Origin: CBDFLD01 sp965249005
GTDB taxonomy: Bacteria > Acidobacteriota > UBA6911
Assembly: GCA_965249005.1 (NCBI GenBank)
Contig: CBDFLD010000015.1
Location: 186,001-250,000, forward strand
DNA length: 64,000 nt
Reading direction: 5' to 3'
Shown here: positions 25,860 through 35,903 of the stretch, in pieces
Layout of the letters: each line of letters opens with the position of its first letter
How positions within the stretch are numbered: the first letter of the stretch is position 1
The notes under the pieces: model-generated
Database searches by the model: none
What the model saw: only the letters and a program-made list of their open reading frames with translations
Told to the model about the DNA's origin: nothing
Position numbers and translations under genes: made by a program

Positions 25860-27131
25860 TTAGTTCTCCAAGAAGTAGTACCCATCCTCGTCGACGTAAC
25901 CTCGGTCGCCGGTATGAAGCCATCCGTTTCTGATCACCTTGGAGGTTGCGTCCGGATCGTTGAAATACCCTGTCATAATATTTGGTCCACGAGTCAAGAT
26001 CTCACCAACCATACCGGTTCCCACGGCTTGCCCATGCTCATCGACGATTCGACATTCCTGTCCTTGAAGAGGCAGGCCCAACGCGCCGCTCTTTCGTACT
26101 CCGGTATACGGATTACTACAAATGATGCAGGTCGCCTCTAGCAGGCCATAGCTCTCCACGAGAAACGCCGCATAATTCTTTTCGAAGCGTCTCAGCACGT
26201 CGGGCTTCACGGCCCCCGAGCTGCAAATCGCCAGTCGTAGAGACGATAGATCGTCCTTTCTGGAAGAGTCTGCGTCAGCCAGCCGTTCGTGGAATTCGGG
26301 CGGGCCCGCGATGACAGTGATTCCGTGCGCCGCAACCCGTCGAAGAATATCCTCCGGCGTTTGTTCCTCTCCGAGCACACATGAAGCACCGGCGGTCCAT
26401 GGAGACAATACCTGGAGTACCAGTGTGCTCGCATTGAAAAGCGGCTGGACGCACAAAAAGCGATCCGTATCGTTGATCCGATAAGGTTGAACCGTCTGAG
26501 TGCAGTTGCTCACAAAATTGCGATGACTGAGTACGACTCTCTTGCGGGGCCCCGAGGTTCCACGCGTAAAGAGGATCGCGGCCGGCTGGGATGGATCCAG
26601 GTCGGGCCAAAACTGAAGGATCGGGACGTCGACGAAAGGCGAAAGCGAGCCGGAATGTACTCCTTCATCCTCCAGGTGGATCCAATGGCGGACCTGAGGC
26701 AAGTCATTTGCGAACGGACGAATTCGATCGAGAAACTGCGACTCGGTAACGACAGCCGCGACCGCCGTATCTTTGAGCGTCTGAACCAACGTTTCCGATG
26801 GTAAGTCCGGATCACACGGCACGACAACGATTCCAGTCTTCGGAGCCCCCATGAGGAAGAACACGAACTCAGGCCTGTTCGAGAGCAACAACGCAATTCG
26901 ATCCCCGTGGCGCAAACCGGAACGGTTCAACCCCGACGCAACGCGATCGGTCCAGAGATCCATATCCTTGAAGGAATAGCTCTCCTCACCATAATGCAGA
27001 AATGTCCTCCTGCCGAACTTGCGAACACCATCCGAAACCATCTCGCGAATCGTCTTCCCGCTACCGCTCAAGAGAGTCTCCTTATGAATCTTTCCGGCCC
27101 AAATGATAGGCATCGCAGATGGAGCGGTCAA
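25860..27131 (-). CDS. AMP-binding acyl-CoA synthetase-like protein, lacking its C-terminal domain
   Basis: An adenylate-forming enzyme of the fatty acid/aryl acid ligase type. The TTG start at 27131 has AAGGAG in good position. Visible motifs are the P-loop variant LFTRGTSGPRKRV, the ESYGLLEATC motif and the YFNDPDATSKVI...GWLHTGDRGYVD core. The protein ends DGYYFLEN at residue 423, exactly where the hinge to the C-terminal lid domain (normally G/D-R-K-K-D) should begin; the ~110-residue lid with the catalytic lysine is missing in all frames downstream. It may be a truncated pseudogene or a domain-minus variant. Confidence 0.85.
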   Translation of the reverse strand: MTAPSAMPIIWAGKIHKETLLSGSGKTIREMVSDGVRKFGRRTFLHYGEESYSFKDMDLWTDRVASGLNRSGLRHGDRIALLLSNRPEFVFFLMGAPKTGIVVVPCDPDLPSETLVQTLKDTAVAAVVTESQFLDRIRPFANDLPQVRHWIHLEDEGVHSGSLSPFVDVPILQFWPDLDPSQPAAILFTRGTSGPRKRVVLSHRNFVSNCTQTVQPYRINDTDRFLCVQPLFNASTLVLQVLSPWTAGASCVLGEEQTPEDILRRVAAHGITVIAGPPEFHERLADADSSRKDDLSSLRLAICSSGAVKPDVLRRFEKNYAAFLVESYGLLEATCIICSNPYTGVRKSGALGLPLQGQECRIVDEHGQAVGTGMVGEILTRGPNIMTGYFNDPDATSKVIRNGWLHTGDRGYVDEDGYYFLEN

Positions 27132-27293
27132 GCGTGATCTCCTTCTGGTGACAACCTGAGATCACAGTCCCTCCCCGGTACCCCCGCTCGGAAGCATGGT
27201 GAGGCATGGCGCGCGGCTAACGAAAGACCTGGGGGAGGGGAGCGGAGACGCTGACAGTCTGGATCTATCCCGGCATTCGCGAACAGAAAACCC

Positions 27294-28187
27294 TCAGGAA
27301 CCTGTGCGGGCCTTGGGCACAATGAGTGGAAAAGTTGAAGATGCGACGCCAACATCGATGGGTAGCGGCCCGATGAGATCTCCATCTGCCTGCACGAAAA
27401 GTTCGCTCGATCCCTCGACCCGTACAGACGGGCTTTTGATCCGCTCGACCCATGGGAATGACAAGCTTCGGCCAAGCCACGCCGCAAACACATATCGGAC
27501 GAAGTCCAAACGGGAACCCTTGTTGAAGCTGACAATGCTCAGAACGCCATCATTCAGGTCTGCATCAGTTGCAAGAACCAGGCCGCCCCCGTATCCCCGG
27601 GCGTTAGAAACAATGCACGACACCGACTTGATTGTCCTGTTGGCAAGCGAGACCTCAAACTCGCGAAACGGGTAGTCAATGAGGGCTCGAAGTGTCTCCA
27701 CGTAAAAGGCTGCCATCCCCAATCTCCTTTTCATCTGAAACGGCACCCTGGAAACGATATAAGCATCCAGCCCGACTCCAATCATCAGAAGAAACCGTCT
27801 CGAGACGCGCTCTTGAGCAACGCCCAGGTCCACCCTTTTCACCGTTCCATCGAGACAGGCATCCAAAGCCCGAATGGGGTCGGGATGGACACCAATCTCT
27901 TTCGCCAGCACATTGGCCGTACCACCAGGCAACACGGCAACAGGATAAGGGGGAGACGGGACGCTCGTCGCCACTTCCCGGATCGTGCCGTCCCCACCAT
28001 AAACAGCAACGAGATCCGGCGCATCCCTCACAAGTGTAACAGCGATCTCGCCTGCGTGGCCAGGCCCCTTCGTTTCGTGAACGTCGACGCGCCAGCCTCT
28101 GTGCGGCCAAGTACTCAGGTAACGCCTCAACCTCTTGTACGAGCGCCCGCGACCCGACGCCGGGTTGACGATCACGGCGAGCCTCAT
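27294..28187 (-). CDS. Diacylglycerol kinase-family lipid kinase
   Basis: The 297-residue product has the NPASGRGR opening, the nucleotide-binding AVYGGDGTIREV motif and PGGTANVLAKEI, the catalytic-domain signatures of the YegS/DgkB/sphingosine-kinase family. These kinases phosphorylate diacylglycerol or related lipids at the membrane. The ATG at 28187 has GGAG nine bases upstream. It precedes the acyl-CoA-synthetase-like gene by 162 bp; substrate cannot be told from sequence. Confidence 0.9.
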   Translation of the reverse strand: MRLAVIVNPASGRGRSYKRLRRYLSTWPHRGWRVDVHETKGPGHAGEIAVTLVRDAPDLVAVYGGDGTIREVATSVPSPPYPVAVLPGGTANVLAKEIGVHPDPIRALDACLDGTVKRVDLGVAQERVSRRFLLMIGVGLDAYIVSRVPFQMKRRLGMAAFYVETLRALIDYPFREFEVSLANRTIKSVSCIVSNARGYGGGLVLATDADLNDGVLSIVSFNKGSRLDFVRYVFAAWLGRSLSFPWVERIKSPSVRVEGSSELFVQADGDLIGPLPIDVGVASSTFPLIVPKARTGS

Positions 28188-28357
28188 GGTTCGCGCTCCG
28201 GTTCCAGTCCGTAGTTTGCTCTTTTACCGAGAAGGAGACACGAGCTCAGCATTTCTCAATCAGAACAAACTTTTCAGCTTTCCAGATTCTTCAGTTTGTA
28301 TTGCAGGATTCGGCTGATGAAGACCCATTGCGTTTGCTGCTTCGCTGATATCCGCGC

Positions 28358-29614
28358 TCAAAATGTGATTTTCTCCAGCTCATCCTGAAGGGAATCTCGC
28401 ACACTGACGAAATGCTCGAGAGAATCAGACGGCACCGGAGGCGAAGGGGGATACACGACCTTGGAAGGATTCAGATATTTCCCATGTTTCTTGACTCGAA
28501 AATCCAGATGCGGGCCTGTTGCCAGACCCGTGGCGCCAACGTAACCTATGACCTCGCCCTGCTCCACCTTTTGTCCTCGACGGACCTTCATCCGGGATAG
28601 ATGCAAGTAGAACGTTCGATAATTGTTGCGATGGCGGACCTTTACTACATTGCCCGCGCCGCGTTCCCGACCGGCGAATTCCACAATACCCTTGCCTACC
28701 GACACGACCGGTGTTCCCACTGGCGCACCGTAGTCCACACCGAGATGGGGACGCCGAATCTTGAGAATCGGGTGATAGCGTGAGTAGCTGAAACGGGACG
28801 TGATCCGGCCGAACTTTAACGGTGACTTTAGAAACGATTTCTTGAGGGACCTCCCTTCCGGGTCAAAGTAGCCCGAAACGTCGCCCTCGTCCTCAAACAA
28901 ATATCCCGTGTAGGTCCGTCCTTGGTTCGTAATACTTGCAGCCCGGATCGAGCCGTACTGGACGAAGCTCCCATCGAGATACCGCTTCTCTATCAGAGCA
29001 CGAAAGCAATCCCCCTTCCGAATCTCGGTATAGAAGTCGATATCCCACATGAAAATCTCCGCGAGATTCAGGGCAAGTTGATCCGTCTCTCCAATAGAAT
29101 AGACCGTAGAAAAGAGGGACCCCTCGATGGTCCCGCCAACTGGCTCGATACGAGTGTCAAAGCGCCTTGCTTTGACAGCGGCAAGATACTCGTTGTCGCT
29201 TTGGTAGACGGTCAGGTACTTCTCTTTGTCCAGATCATAACGAAAGGTTCGGAGACTCCCGTCCGGCGCAAATAGGATACTAAACGACCTCCCAGCCTTG
29301 ACCCTGTGAAGATCGTACACAGGGCGCACACTCCGCACCAGCGCATCGACTTGAGCCGCTCCGACACTATGTTGATCGAACACGTCGGCAACCGTTTGAT
29401 GGCGCGCGAAGGTTCCCGTCACTTCCTTCCAAGGGATCCGAGTGGAGGCCGGCACCACCGTTGCGACACTTGGGGTCGGGCTTTCCCTTGCGAACCAATG
29501 ACGACCGATCGAAGGAAAGCAAACGACACCTGCGAGCACCGCAAGAAGGAACGCATGATGCACTCGGACTCTTCCGAGAATCGCTGGAATCCGAATCTTG
29601 TCATCGGGAATCAC
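28358..29614 (-). CDS. M23-family peptidoglycan endopeptidase (MepM-like)
   Basis: A 418-residue envelope protein beginning at a GTG with GGAG upstream, with an N-terminal membrane anchor (about 19-38), an OapA/LysM-like middle domain and a C-terminal M23 peptidase: zinc ligands His and Asp in HLGVDYGAP and His in PHLDFRVKKHG, plus the catalytic YLHLSRM. Such enzymes cut peptide crosslinks during wall growth. Neighbouring genes are not wall-related. Confidence 0.9.
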   Translation of the reverse strand: MIPDDKIRIPAILGRVRVHHAFLLAVLAGVVCFPSIGRHWFARESPTPSVATVVPASTRIPWKEVTGTFARHQTVADVFDQHSVGAAQVDALVRSVRPVYDLHRVKAGRSFSILFAPDGSLRTFRYDLDKEKYLTVYQSDNEYLAAVKARRFDTRIEPVGGTIEGSLFSTVYSIGETDQLALNLAEIFMWDIDFYTEIRKGDCFRALIEKRYLDGSFVQYGSIRAASITNQGRTYTGYLFEDEGDVSGYFDPEGRSLKKSFLKSPLKFGRITSRFSYSRYHPILKIRRPHLGVDYGAPVGTPVVSVGKGIVEFAGRERGAGNVVKVRHRNNYRTFYLHLSRMKVRRGQKVEQGEVIGYVGATGLATGPHLDFRVKKHGKYLNPSKVVYPPSPPVPSDSLEHFVSVRDSLQDELEKITF

Positions 29615-29894
29615 AAAGTTCTCCGAGCGCTAGCCAAACTGGGCACCCTATTCACAAATACACTAACGCATGTTGCGACCGGCAAGTCTAGCCTCCGTAC
29701 CACCGCCGCAGCGCGGATAGATAACCGCGCCCACAACAAGCCAACGTCGTGCTCTCACCCACAACCTTCAACCGGGCGGCCGTTGCGGGCAATCGCTGAG
29801 CCGGTCCACGACGACGCTGTTGCACATCGCCTCCTTGCTGGCAGCCCTGTCTCCGGGGCCTGCCGCAAAGCCCACACCGCAAGGGCTCGCGTAC

Positions 29895-31109
29895 TCACGA
29901 ACAGGGGTGCTTAGTCAAGAACCCGCCAATGCGACGAACCGCCTCTTCGAGATCCTGGTATGCTGCCGCATAGGAAATTCGAATGAATCCGTCGGTCCCG
30001 AATCCGGCACCTGGAGTCACCGCCACGCGGGCATCCTCGAGAAGACGGGCGGCAAAATCGTCAGAATCCTTGAAGTCCGCCCCCAGGTACGAACGAATAT
30101 CAGGGAAGACGTAGAAGGCTCCCTGAGGATTCGAGCAGCGAACACCGGCAAGTTCATTGAGCGCCGGCACAAGAAAGTCTCGGCGTCGCTGATACTCGCG
30201 CATCATCTCCCGAACGGAGTCCTGCGAACCCGTGAGAGCCTCTATCCCCGCCGCTTGTGAAATCGTCGTCGGATTCGACGTCTGGTGCCCCTGTATTTTG
30301 GCGATTTGAGCAACGATCTCAGCAGCCGCAATTGTGAAGCCCAGCCTCCACCCCGTCATCGCGTAGGTCTTCGATAGAGAAACAGATACAATGGTCCATG
30401 GACGGATAGACGGCTCGACCTGAACTCCTGAGTATGGACTCAGTCCGTCGTAAAGAAATCGCTGGTAGCATTCATCTGAAAGAACATAGACCCCGTGCTC
30501 CGCCGCAAGGGCACAGAGGGAGAAAAACTCATCCCTCGGAATGACGGTTCCACTCGGGTTGCTCGGAGAATTTATGATCAGCAGCTTGGTGCGCTCGGTC
30601 ATGCACTCTCTGACTCTCTCGACGGAAAGTCGAAATCCCTCATCGGGGTCCGTCTCAACCGTGACCGGGATACCACCGCAGAGGTGCACGGCCTGCGGAA
30701 ACGTCACCCAGTAGGGAGCCGGTATCAGAACCTCGTCCCCGGGATTCAGCAAAGCTAGCAAGACGTTGAAAATCGATTGTTTGCCTCCTACATTCGCCAT
30801 TACCTCTTCTCGGAGAAGTTCTACATCGAAGTCGCGCCTGAAGCGACCGACTACTGCGTCCCTCAGCTCTGGGACACCAACGGCCGCCGTGTACCGTGTG
30901 AAATCGGCATCGATGGCCTTCTTTGCCGCTTCCTTGATGTTCGGCGGCGTAGTAAAATCTGGTTCTCCTGCACCCAAGTCGACCACGTCGAGTCCCTCTG
31001 CCTTCATCCTCTGGGCAGCGATCATGACTCGTTGCGTGCTGGACTCGTTCACATTGTTCAGCCTTTCGGCAAAAAGATGCGTTGGCTGCGGGAAGGCCAT
31101 CCGTTTCAT
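29895..31109 (-). CDS. Aspartate aminotransferase (class I/II, PLP-dependent)
   Basis: The 404-residue product has the AspC/AspAT-Ib signatures: LGAGEPDFTTP, NSPSNPSGTV with the PLP-contacting Asn, SDECYQRF, and SLSKTYAMTGWRLG with PLP Lys at about 249. C-terminal RISYA supplies the substrate-binding Arg. It probably interconverts aspartate and glutamate; prephenate activity is possible for this subgroup. It starts seven bp after the coaD stop, so the two genes form an operon. Confidence 0.93.
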   Translation of the reverse strand: MKRMAFPQPTHLFAERLNNVNESSTQRVMIAAQRMKAEGLDVVDLGAGEPDFTTPPNIKEAAKKAIDADFTRYTAAVGVPELRDAVVGRFRRDFDVELLREEVMANVGGKQSIFNVLLALLNPGDEVLIPAPYWVTFPQAVHLCGGIPVTVETDPDEGFRLSVERVRECMTERTKLLIINSPSNPSGTVIPRDEFFSLCALAAEHGVYVLSDECYQRFLYDGLSPYSGVQVEPSIRPWTIVSVSLSKTYAMTGWRLGFTIAAAEIVAQIAKIQGHQTSNPTTISQAAGIEALTGSQDSVREMMREYQRRRDFLVPALNELAGVRCSNPQGAFYVFPDIRSYLGADFKDSDDFAARLLEDARVAVTPGAGFGTDGFIRISYAAAYQDLEEAVRRIGGFLTKHPCS

Positions 31110-31116
31110 TCCTATG

Positions 31117-31614
31117 TCATGATGAACGGCCAGGTTCGTATCTGGCCTTCAACCGCCGCTCTACCGAACGAGGCACAAGCCCGCGAACCGATCCGCCAAA
31201 CTGTGAGACTTCTTTGACGAGTTTTGAGCTCAAGTAACTGTAGGTCTCGTGGGGCATCAAAAACACCGTTTCGACCTGGGACGACAGTCGACGATTCATC
31301 AACGCCATTTGCAGCTCGTACTCATAATCCGAAATAGCACGAATCCCACGGACGATAACGGACGCATCATTGCGCGCGGCAAACTCAACAAGCAAACCAT
31401 CGAAGCTCGTAACGGAAAGGTTGTTCAGCTTACGGGTCGATTCCTTTAGCATCTCCTTGCGCTCTGCCAGAGAAAACATAGGGCTTTTTTCGGCATTCTT
31501 GAGAACAGCTACGGTCACGTGATCGAAGAGCCTGGCGCTTCGCTCTATCAAGTCCACATGCCCATTCGTTACCGGGTCAAAAGTTCCAGGATATACCGCT
31601 CGAATCTTCGCCAC
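31117..31614 (-). CDS. coaD: Pantetheine-phosphate adenylyltransferase
   Basis: Catalyses the penultimate step of coenzyme A synthesis. GTFDPVTNGHVDLI supplies the nucleotidyltransferase T/HxGH motif; VRGIRAISDYEYELQMALMN and the YSYLSSKLVKEV segment match the family. I start at GTG 31614, where homology begins; an upstream in-frame start at 31695 would add 27 unrelated residues. The promoter lies at 31734-31762. Confidence 0.95.
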   Translation of the reverse strand: MAKIRAVYPGTFDPVTNGHVDLIERSARLFDHVTVAVLKNAEKSPMFSLAERKEMLKESTRKLNNLSVTSFDGLLVEFAARNDASVIVRGIRAISDYEYELQMALMNRRLSSQVETVFLMPHETYSYLSSKLVKEVSQFGGSVRGLVPRSVERRLKARYEPGRSS

Positions 31615-31733
31615 AAGAACACCACATAACTCTTCATCGTTTTTTTGATCTGCTTGCGAAGTAGCAAGCGACGGCGCTATCCCTTCGGCCTGCATACAAA
31701 AAACCGTTTAGCAGGATCCAAAAAGGAAGGCGT

Positions 31734-31762
31734 ATTATAGGTTTCCGATGTCAATAATTCAA
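31734..31762 (-). promoter_or_regulatory. Sigma-70 promoter of coaD-aspartate aminotransferase
   Basis: TTGAAT (31762-31757), 17-bp spacer, perfect TATAAT (31739-31734) on the minus strand. The transcript would start near 31727, some 110 nt before the coaD start codon, leaving room for an untranslated leader. Confidence 0.65.
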
Positions 31763-31815
31763 GCAGCGCCAGGGCTGTCGAAAAGGAACTCACGACGCCG
31801 ATAAACGAACCGTGT

Positions 31816-32241
31816 CTATGACTTGCCATTCTCTCCGTTGACAGGGAGCGTCGCCGGACCACTCAAACAATGCCCCCGATTGAACGCGGTTTCGTTTAGC
31901 GCTGCCAGCACGCCGTGGATCTCCTCGCAAAGGGCCCTTGCCTGAGCATCACGAGGATTCGAATCAAGCTTCCGTGAGAGAATGCACTGGAGCGTATCCG
32001 CAATCTCGACCCACACTCGCGGGGCAGGCTGCCCGGACTGGTAATCCGCCTGCAAGCGCATGATGCCTCGAAGCATCAAATCTTCAGTTTCCTGGTAGTA
32101 ACGCCAAACATCCAAAGAAGTGTGCTTCCTTTCAGCAGCGATCCTCACCGCCAAGATCCCTCGTGTCCGTTGAAGCTGAATGAGGCATTTGCCGTAGACC
32201 GATGATCGCCCCATTTTCCGAAAACTGACCCATCTCGCCAT
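31816..32241 (-). CDS. Hypothetical protein
   Basis: A 141-residue mostly helical product with no recognised motif; two alternative starts exist (32241 and an internal ATG at 32214). Codon pattern is similar to neighbours, and it lies divergent to the sigma-like gene with 174 bp between them. It could be a small regulatory partner, but nothing in the sequence shows it. Confidence 0.5.
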   Translation of the reverse strand: MARWVSFRKMGRSSVYGKCLIQLQRTRGILAVRIAAERKHTSLDVWRYYQETEDLMLRGIMRLQADYQSGQPAPRVWVEIADTLQCILSRKLDSNPRDAQARALCEEIHGVLAALNETAFNRGHCLSGPATLPVNGENGKS

Positions 32242-32415
32242 CCAGCGCTCCGCTAGCTACGATTCGGGCAGCCCGAACACAATATCTGATACGTCCCGCC
32301 ACGGTCCACAATCCGAACTGATTGAGTGAAATACACGCGACCCTCCGGAAACATTCATCTCGTCACGACAGTCTGTCTCTCTTTAAACAGTCTCCTCCTA
32401 CGATTGAGCAATCCA

Positions 32416-33021
32416 ATGACGTACCCGGACACACTTGAGTCTTCCGACCTCAAATCGCATATTGCCTCACTGGTCCTTCACCACCGACAGAAGTGGCTGA
32501 GATTCGTGCTCAGAGTGGTTCAGGACTACGAGGATGCCGAGGACGTGTTGCAAGAGGCGATACAACGGGTCTTGGCCCGCAATCGCGTCTTCGGATCCGA
32601 GGATGAAACGCGGATGTATCTGGGAAGAGCCATCAGCAACACGGCAATAGAACTCTATCATTCCCGCAGACGGGAGCGAAAAAGGAGGATTCCAATCAAC
32701 GACGAGGTTGCAACAATTCTCGAGACTACCGATCCTCACGTCGTGCTCGAGGCCAGGGAATCATCTCGCGAGCAGACCCTTCTCATCCGCCATCTCCAAG
32801 AAGGACTGACGCGCCTTCCGGCGAATCAATACGAGGCGCTACGCATAACGATCCTGCAACCCGAAACCGTTTCGATTCGTGAGGCGGGGTCCCGCCACGG
32901 CATTCCCTACTCCACATTAAGGCATCGAAGCATGCAAGGTTTACGGAGACTCAGGAGGCATTTGCGCAAGGCAACCAAGTCGACGAAAAAGGTCGCCGGC
33001 CCTTCCACGCGACCGCCTTAA
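32416..33021 (+). CDS. ECF-type sigma-factor-like protein
   Basis: The 201-residue product shows a region 2 with VLRVVQDYEDAEDVLQEAIQ near residues 31-50 and a region 4 helix-turn-helix (LPANQYEALRITI, then SIREAGSRHGIPYSTLRHRS) like extracytoplasmic-function sigma factors, with an arginine-rich C-terminal tail. The start at 32416 is the first ATG compatible with family length; TACGAT upstream (32399-32404) may be a -10 element. No anti-sigma gene is adjacent. Confidence 0.8.
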   Translation: MTYPDTLESSDLKSHIASLVLHHRQKWLRFVLRVVQDYEDAEDVLQEAIQRVLARNRVFGSEDETRMYLGRAISNTAIELYHSRRRERKRRIPINDEVATILETTDPHVVLEARESSREQTLLIRHLQEGLTRLPANQYEALRITILQPETVSIREAGSRHGIPYSTLRHRSMQGLRRLRRHLRKATKSTKKVAGPSTRPP

Positions 33022-33050
33022 GTACCTCTCAACCCACGCAGTCCCACTTT

Positions 33051-33611
33051 CTAAATGGTGTCACGTTGGTAAAAGCCGAGGCATTTGTCCCCTTGGCGCC
33101 TCATCCGTGTGCGTTGATATCCCGTCCCAGACAATGGTGGCGTTGTTCTCCTGTCGTGTTCGATAATCACGAGGGAGTCATTTCGTACGATGCTTGACTC
33201 GAAAACCGCACGCATCATCTCCTCGTAGGAGTGCCAACCATAAGGAGGGTCCATAAAGAGCACATCCCATGTCGACGACTCCTCCATGGAGAGTTCTCTG
33301 ATCGCACGAAAGAAATCGTGGGGTAGGACCCGGCAGCCTCGTTCGACTGATAGCGACCGAAGGTTTTCGAAAAGAAGTCGGCATGCGGCAGCAGAGGACT
33401 CGACGAAAACTACCTCTCGAGCGCCACGGCTCAGGGCCTCCAGCCCGATGGATCCGGTACCGGCAAATGCATCAAGAAATCTGGCATCCCGAACACGAGC
33501 GCCCAAGATATCGAACAGGGCCTCCTTCATTCTGTCGCTCGTGGGCCGGATTGCTCGTCCTCTGGGGCCCTTGAGTCTTCTTCCTCCTAACTGGCCGGCG
33601 ATGATCCTCAT
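33051..33611 (-). CDS. rsmD: 16S rRNA (guanine-966-N2)-methyltransferase RsmD
   Basis: The 186-residue SAM-dependent methyltransferase has RIIAGQLGGRRL and RPTSDRMKEALFDIL at the N-terminus, the SAM-binding FLDAFAGTGSIGLEALSRG and the catalytic DPPYG. These are full RsmD signatures. It is convergent with the sigma-like gene and 111 bp downstream of recG on the same strand. Confidence 0.95.
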   Translation of the reverse strand: MRIIAGQLGGRRLKGPRGRAIRPTSDRMKEALFDILGARVRDARFLDAFAGTGSIGLEALSRGAREVVFVESSAAACRLLFENLRSLSVERGCRVLPHDFFRAIRELSMEESSTWDVLFMDPPYGWHSYEEMMRAVFESSIVRNDSLVIIEHDRRTTPPLSGTGYQRTRMRRQGDKCLGFYQRDTI

Positions 33612-33722
33612 CGGTTCTGCTCCTGCCCGCTGTCTTTTGGACCAAGCCAGAGGCTCCTGCCCAGCCGCGGATCATCCTCCTGCAGTTCGCTGGTTACAAC
33701 GTACGGTTGCAGTTGTCACACC

Positions 33723-35882
33723 TCAACCTACCAGGCTGCGGCTCCCGCAAACGTCTAAACCCCGGATTAGATCCGCGGCTCGACGGACCTCGCCCTCTTT
33801 GCCCGTTTTCAACCGATTCACGAACGCCTTGGCCTCTGCTCGCGCCAACTCGATTGCCTTACGGTCTCGTATGAGATCCGCAAACCGGAACAGCGGCACT
33901 CCGGATTGTCTCGTGCCGAGAACCTCACCCGGCCCACGGATTTGGAGATCCATCTCCGCAATCCGAAAACCGTCCGAGGTCTCACATAACGCTTTCAGGC
34001 GACGCTCCGCATCACCCTTGGCGGCATCCGCAATCAGAAAGCAGCGGGCTGCGAAGGAACCTCGTCCGACTCGCCCTCGCAACTGGTGTAGCTGAGCCAG
34101 CCCGAATCGTTCTGCGTGCTCGATGATCATGATGCTGGCATTGGCAACGTCCACGCCCACCTCGATCACCGTGGTCGCTACCAAGACGTTTGTGCTACCA
34201 TCCACAAAAGCCCTCATCGTTTCTTCCTTCTCGACTGCAGGCATTCGGCCGTGGATCAAACCTACGGAAAGATCTGGGAATACCTTCTCTCTGAGGTATG
34301 CGGCCATCTCGACAGCGGCTTTCAAATCTGACTTCTCGGACTCCTCCACCAAGGGCAACACAATATAGGCTTGCTGACCTTCCGAGACGAACCTGCGGAC
34401 TTCCTGATAAGCGATATCCCTCTCGCGGGATCGCAGCCACTTTGTTTGCGGCGGTCTTCTTCCAGGCGGCAGCTGGTCAATTACCGACACCTCCAAATCG
34501 CCATAGCAAGTCATCGCCAGTGTGCGCGGGATGGGAGTCGCGGTCATCACCAAGAAATCTGGTTCTGCCCCTTTCTCCGTGAGCACACTGCGCTGCGAAA
34601 CCCCGAAACGATGCTGTTCATCGACAACAACCAGCGCCAGGTTCCGAAAAACAACACTCTCCTGGATTAGCGCATGCGTCCCAATAACAATCTGGACCTC
34701 GCCGGAACGAATCCTGCTCAGGGTTTTCCTCTTTTCTTGCGACGATTGACTCCCTTTGAGCAAGCCCACCCGGCAGGAAATCGGGTCGGTCAACCTCCGG
34801 AAATTGTAAAAGTGTTGTTCTGCAAGAATTTCCGTCGGAGCCATTAGGGCCGCCTGGTATCCATTTTCGACCGCGATAATGGCAGCCTGCGCCGCAACAA
34901 TCGTTTTCCCCGATCCGACGTCTCCTTGAAGTAAACGATTCATGGGCTGCCGGGCACACATGTCGTGGACGATCTCGCCCAGCACCCGCTTCTGGGCCTC
35001 TGACGGATGAAACGGCAGCACCTTCTTGACGGTGTCGCGGACACTTTGGTCTATTAGAATTTTGAACGCCTTCTCGACACCGGACCGTGCCTCCCGCATC
35101 ATTGCAATTCGGACTTGATGCTGGAACAACTCGTCGAAGATCATTCGCTTGTGTGCAGGCGACCGCCCGCCGTTGAGAGAATCCAGTTTTTCCGCCCTTT
35201 GCTCGAGTTTCGTTTTCGAAACAACCGGGAAATGAACTGCGGCAATGGCGTCTCTCTTCGACATGAGATTCAACTTGCGCCTCAGATAGAAAGGCAGAGG
35301 ATCCTCCATGTCCGACGGCAGACGCGAGATGAGGTCAAACAGAATTTGTCGGAGTCGGCGGGTTCGCAAGTCAGCCAGCTTCCGGTAGACGGGAACGATA
35401 CGCCCGGTGTGGATGCTGGGACCCGATTCGATTTTGACCGGTTCGCATTCCGGATTAATCAGGCAGAGGCCCCTTCCCCCATGCTCATCTCGCCTCACCT
35501 GGCCGTACATTACGATCTCCACGCCCGGTAATAGCACCTTGCCCAGGTATGCTTGATTGAAGAATTTTACACGCACTCCGGCCGACTCATCCGCCACAAG
35601 TATTTCAAGCACCCGCCTTCCTCGACCAGTTCTCGAACCCGCCGCAACACTCCGCACCTTGCCTCTCGTCAGTACCCACTCGCCTTCTTGCAGAGAGCGA
35701 ATGGGCAGGTACCGAGACCGATCCTCGTATCGGAAGGGAACATAGTCCAGAAGCTGGCCGACGGTTTGGATTCCAGCCGACGACAAACGTTCGGCCCTAC
35801 GCGGTCCAATCCCCTTGACAAACTGAATGGGGGTCGAGTGGTCCAGGACCTGAGGCCGATGATGAACCAGACTCCGAGGCAT
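33723..35882 (-). CDS. recG: ATP-dependent DNA helicase RecG
   Basis: Reverses stalled replication forks and processes recombination intermediates. The product has the wedge (OB) domain, Walker A GDVGSGKT, the DEQH box in VVVDEQHRFG, TATPIPRT (motif III) and ATTVIEVGVDV with QLRGRVGRG near motif VI. The start is set at ATG 35882 (719 residues); a longer frame would run into the divergent lipoprotein gene's promoter. A TATAAT at 35894-35889 sits only six bases before this ATG, so a downstream start cannot be excluded. Confidence 0.95.
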   Translation of the reverse strand: MPRSLVHHRPQVLDHSTPIQFVKGIGPRRAERLSSAGIQTVGQLLDYVPFRYEDRSRYLPIRSLQEGEWVLTRGKVRSVAAGSRTGRGRRVLEILVADESAGVRVKFFNQAYLGKVLLPGVEIVMYGQVRRDEHGGRGLCLINPECEPVKIESGPSIHTGRIVPVYRKLADLRTRRLRQILFDLISRLPSDMEDPLPFYLRRKLNLMSKRDAIAAVHFPVVSKTKLEQRAEKLDSLNGGRSPAHKRMIFDELFQHQVRIAMMREARSGVEKAFKILIDQSVRDTVKKVLPFHPSEAQKRVLGEIVHDMCARQPMNRLLQGDVGSGKTIVAAQAAIIAVENGYQAALMAPTEILAEQHFYNFRRLTDPISCRVGLLKGSQSSQEKRKTLSRIRSGEVQIVIGTHALIQESVVFRNLALVVVDEQHRFGVSQRSVLTEKGAEPDFLVMTATPIPRTLAMTCYGDLEVSVIDQLPPGRRPPQTKWLRSRERDIAYQEVRRFVSEGQQAYIVLPLVEESEKSDLKAAVEMAAYLREKVFPDLSVGLIHGRMPAVEKEETMRAFVDGSTNVLVATTVIEVGVDVANASIMIIEHAERFGLAQLHQLRGRVGRGSFAARCFLIADAAKGDAERRLKALCETSDGFRIAEMDLQIRGPGEVLGTRQSGVPLFRFADLIRDRKAIELARAEAKAFVNRLKTGKEGEVRRAADLIRGLDVCGSRSLVG

Positions 35883-35903
35883 GGCCTCATTATATCGGCT
35901 TCG

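Noticed and set aside
35889..35894. TATAAT as the recG promoter
   Set aside because: It lies only six bases before the chosen start codon, so it cannot serve that start. It is possible only if recG starts further downstream.
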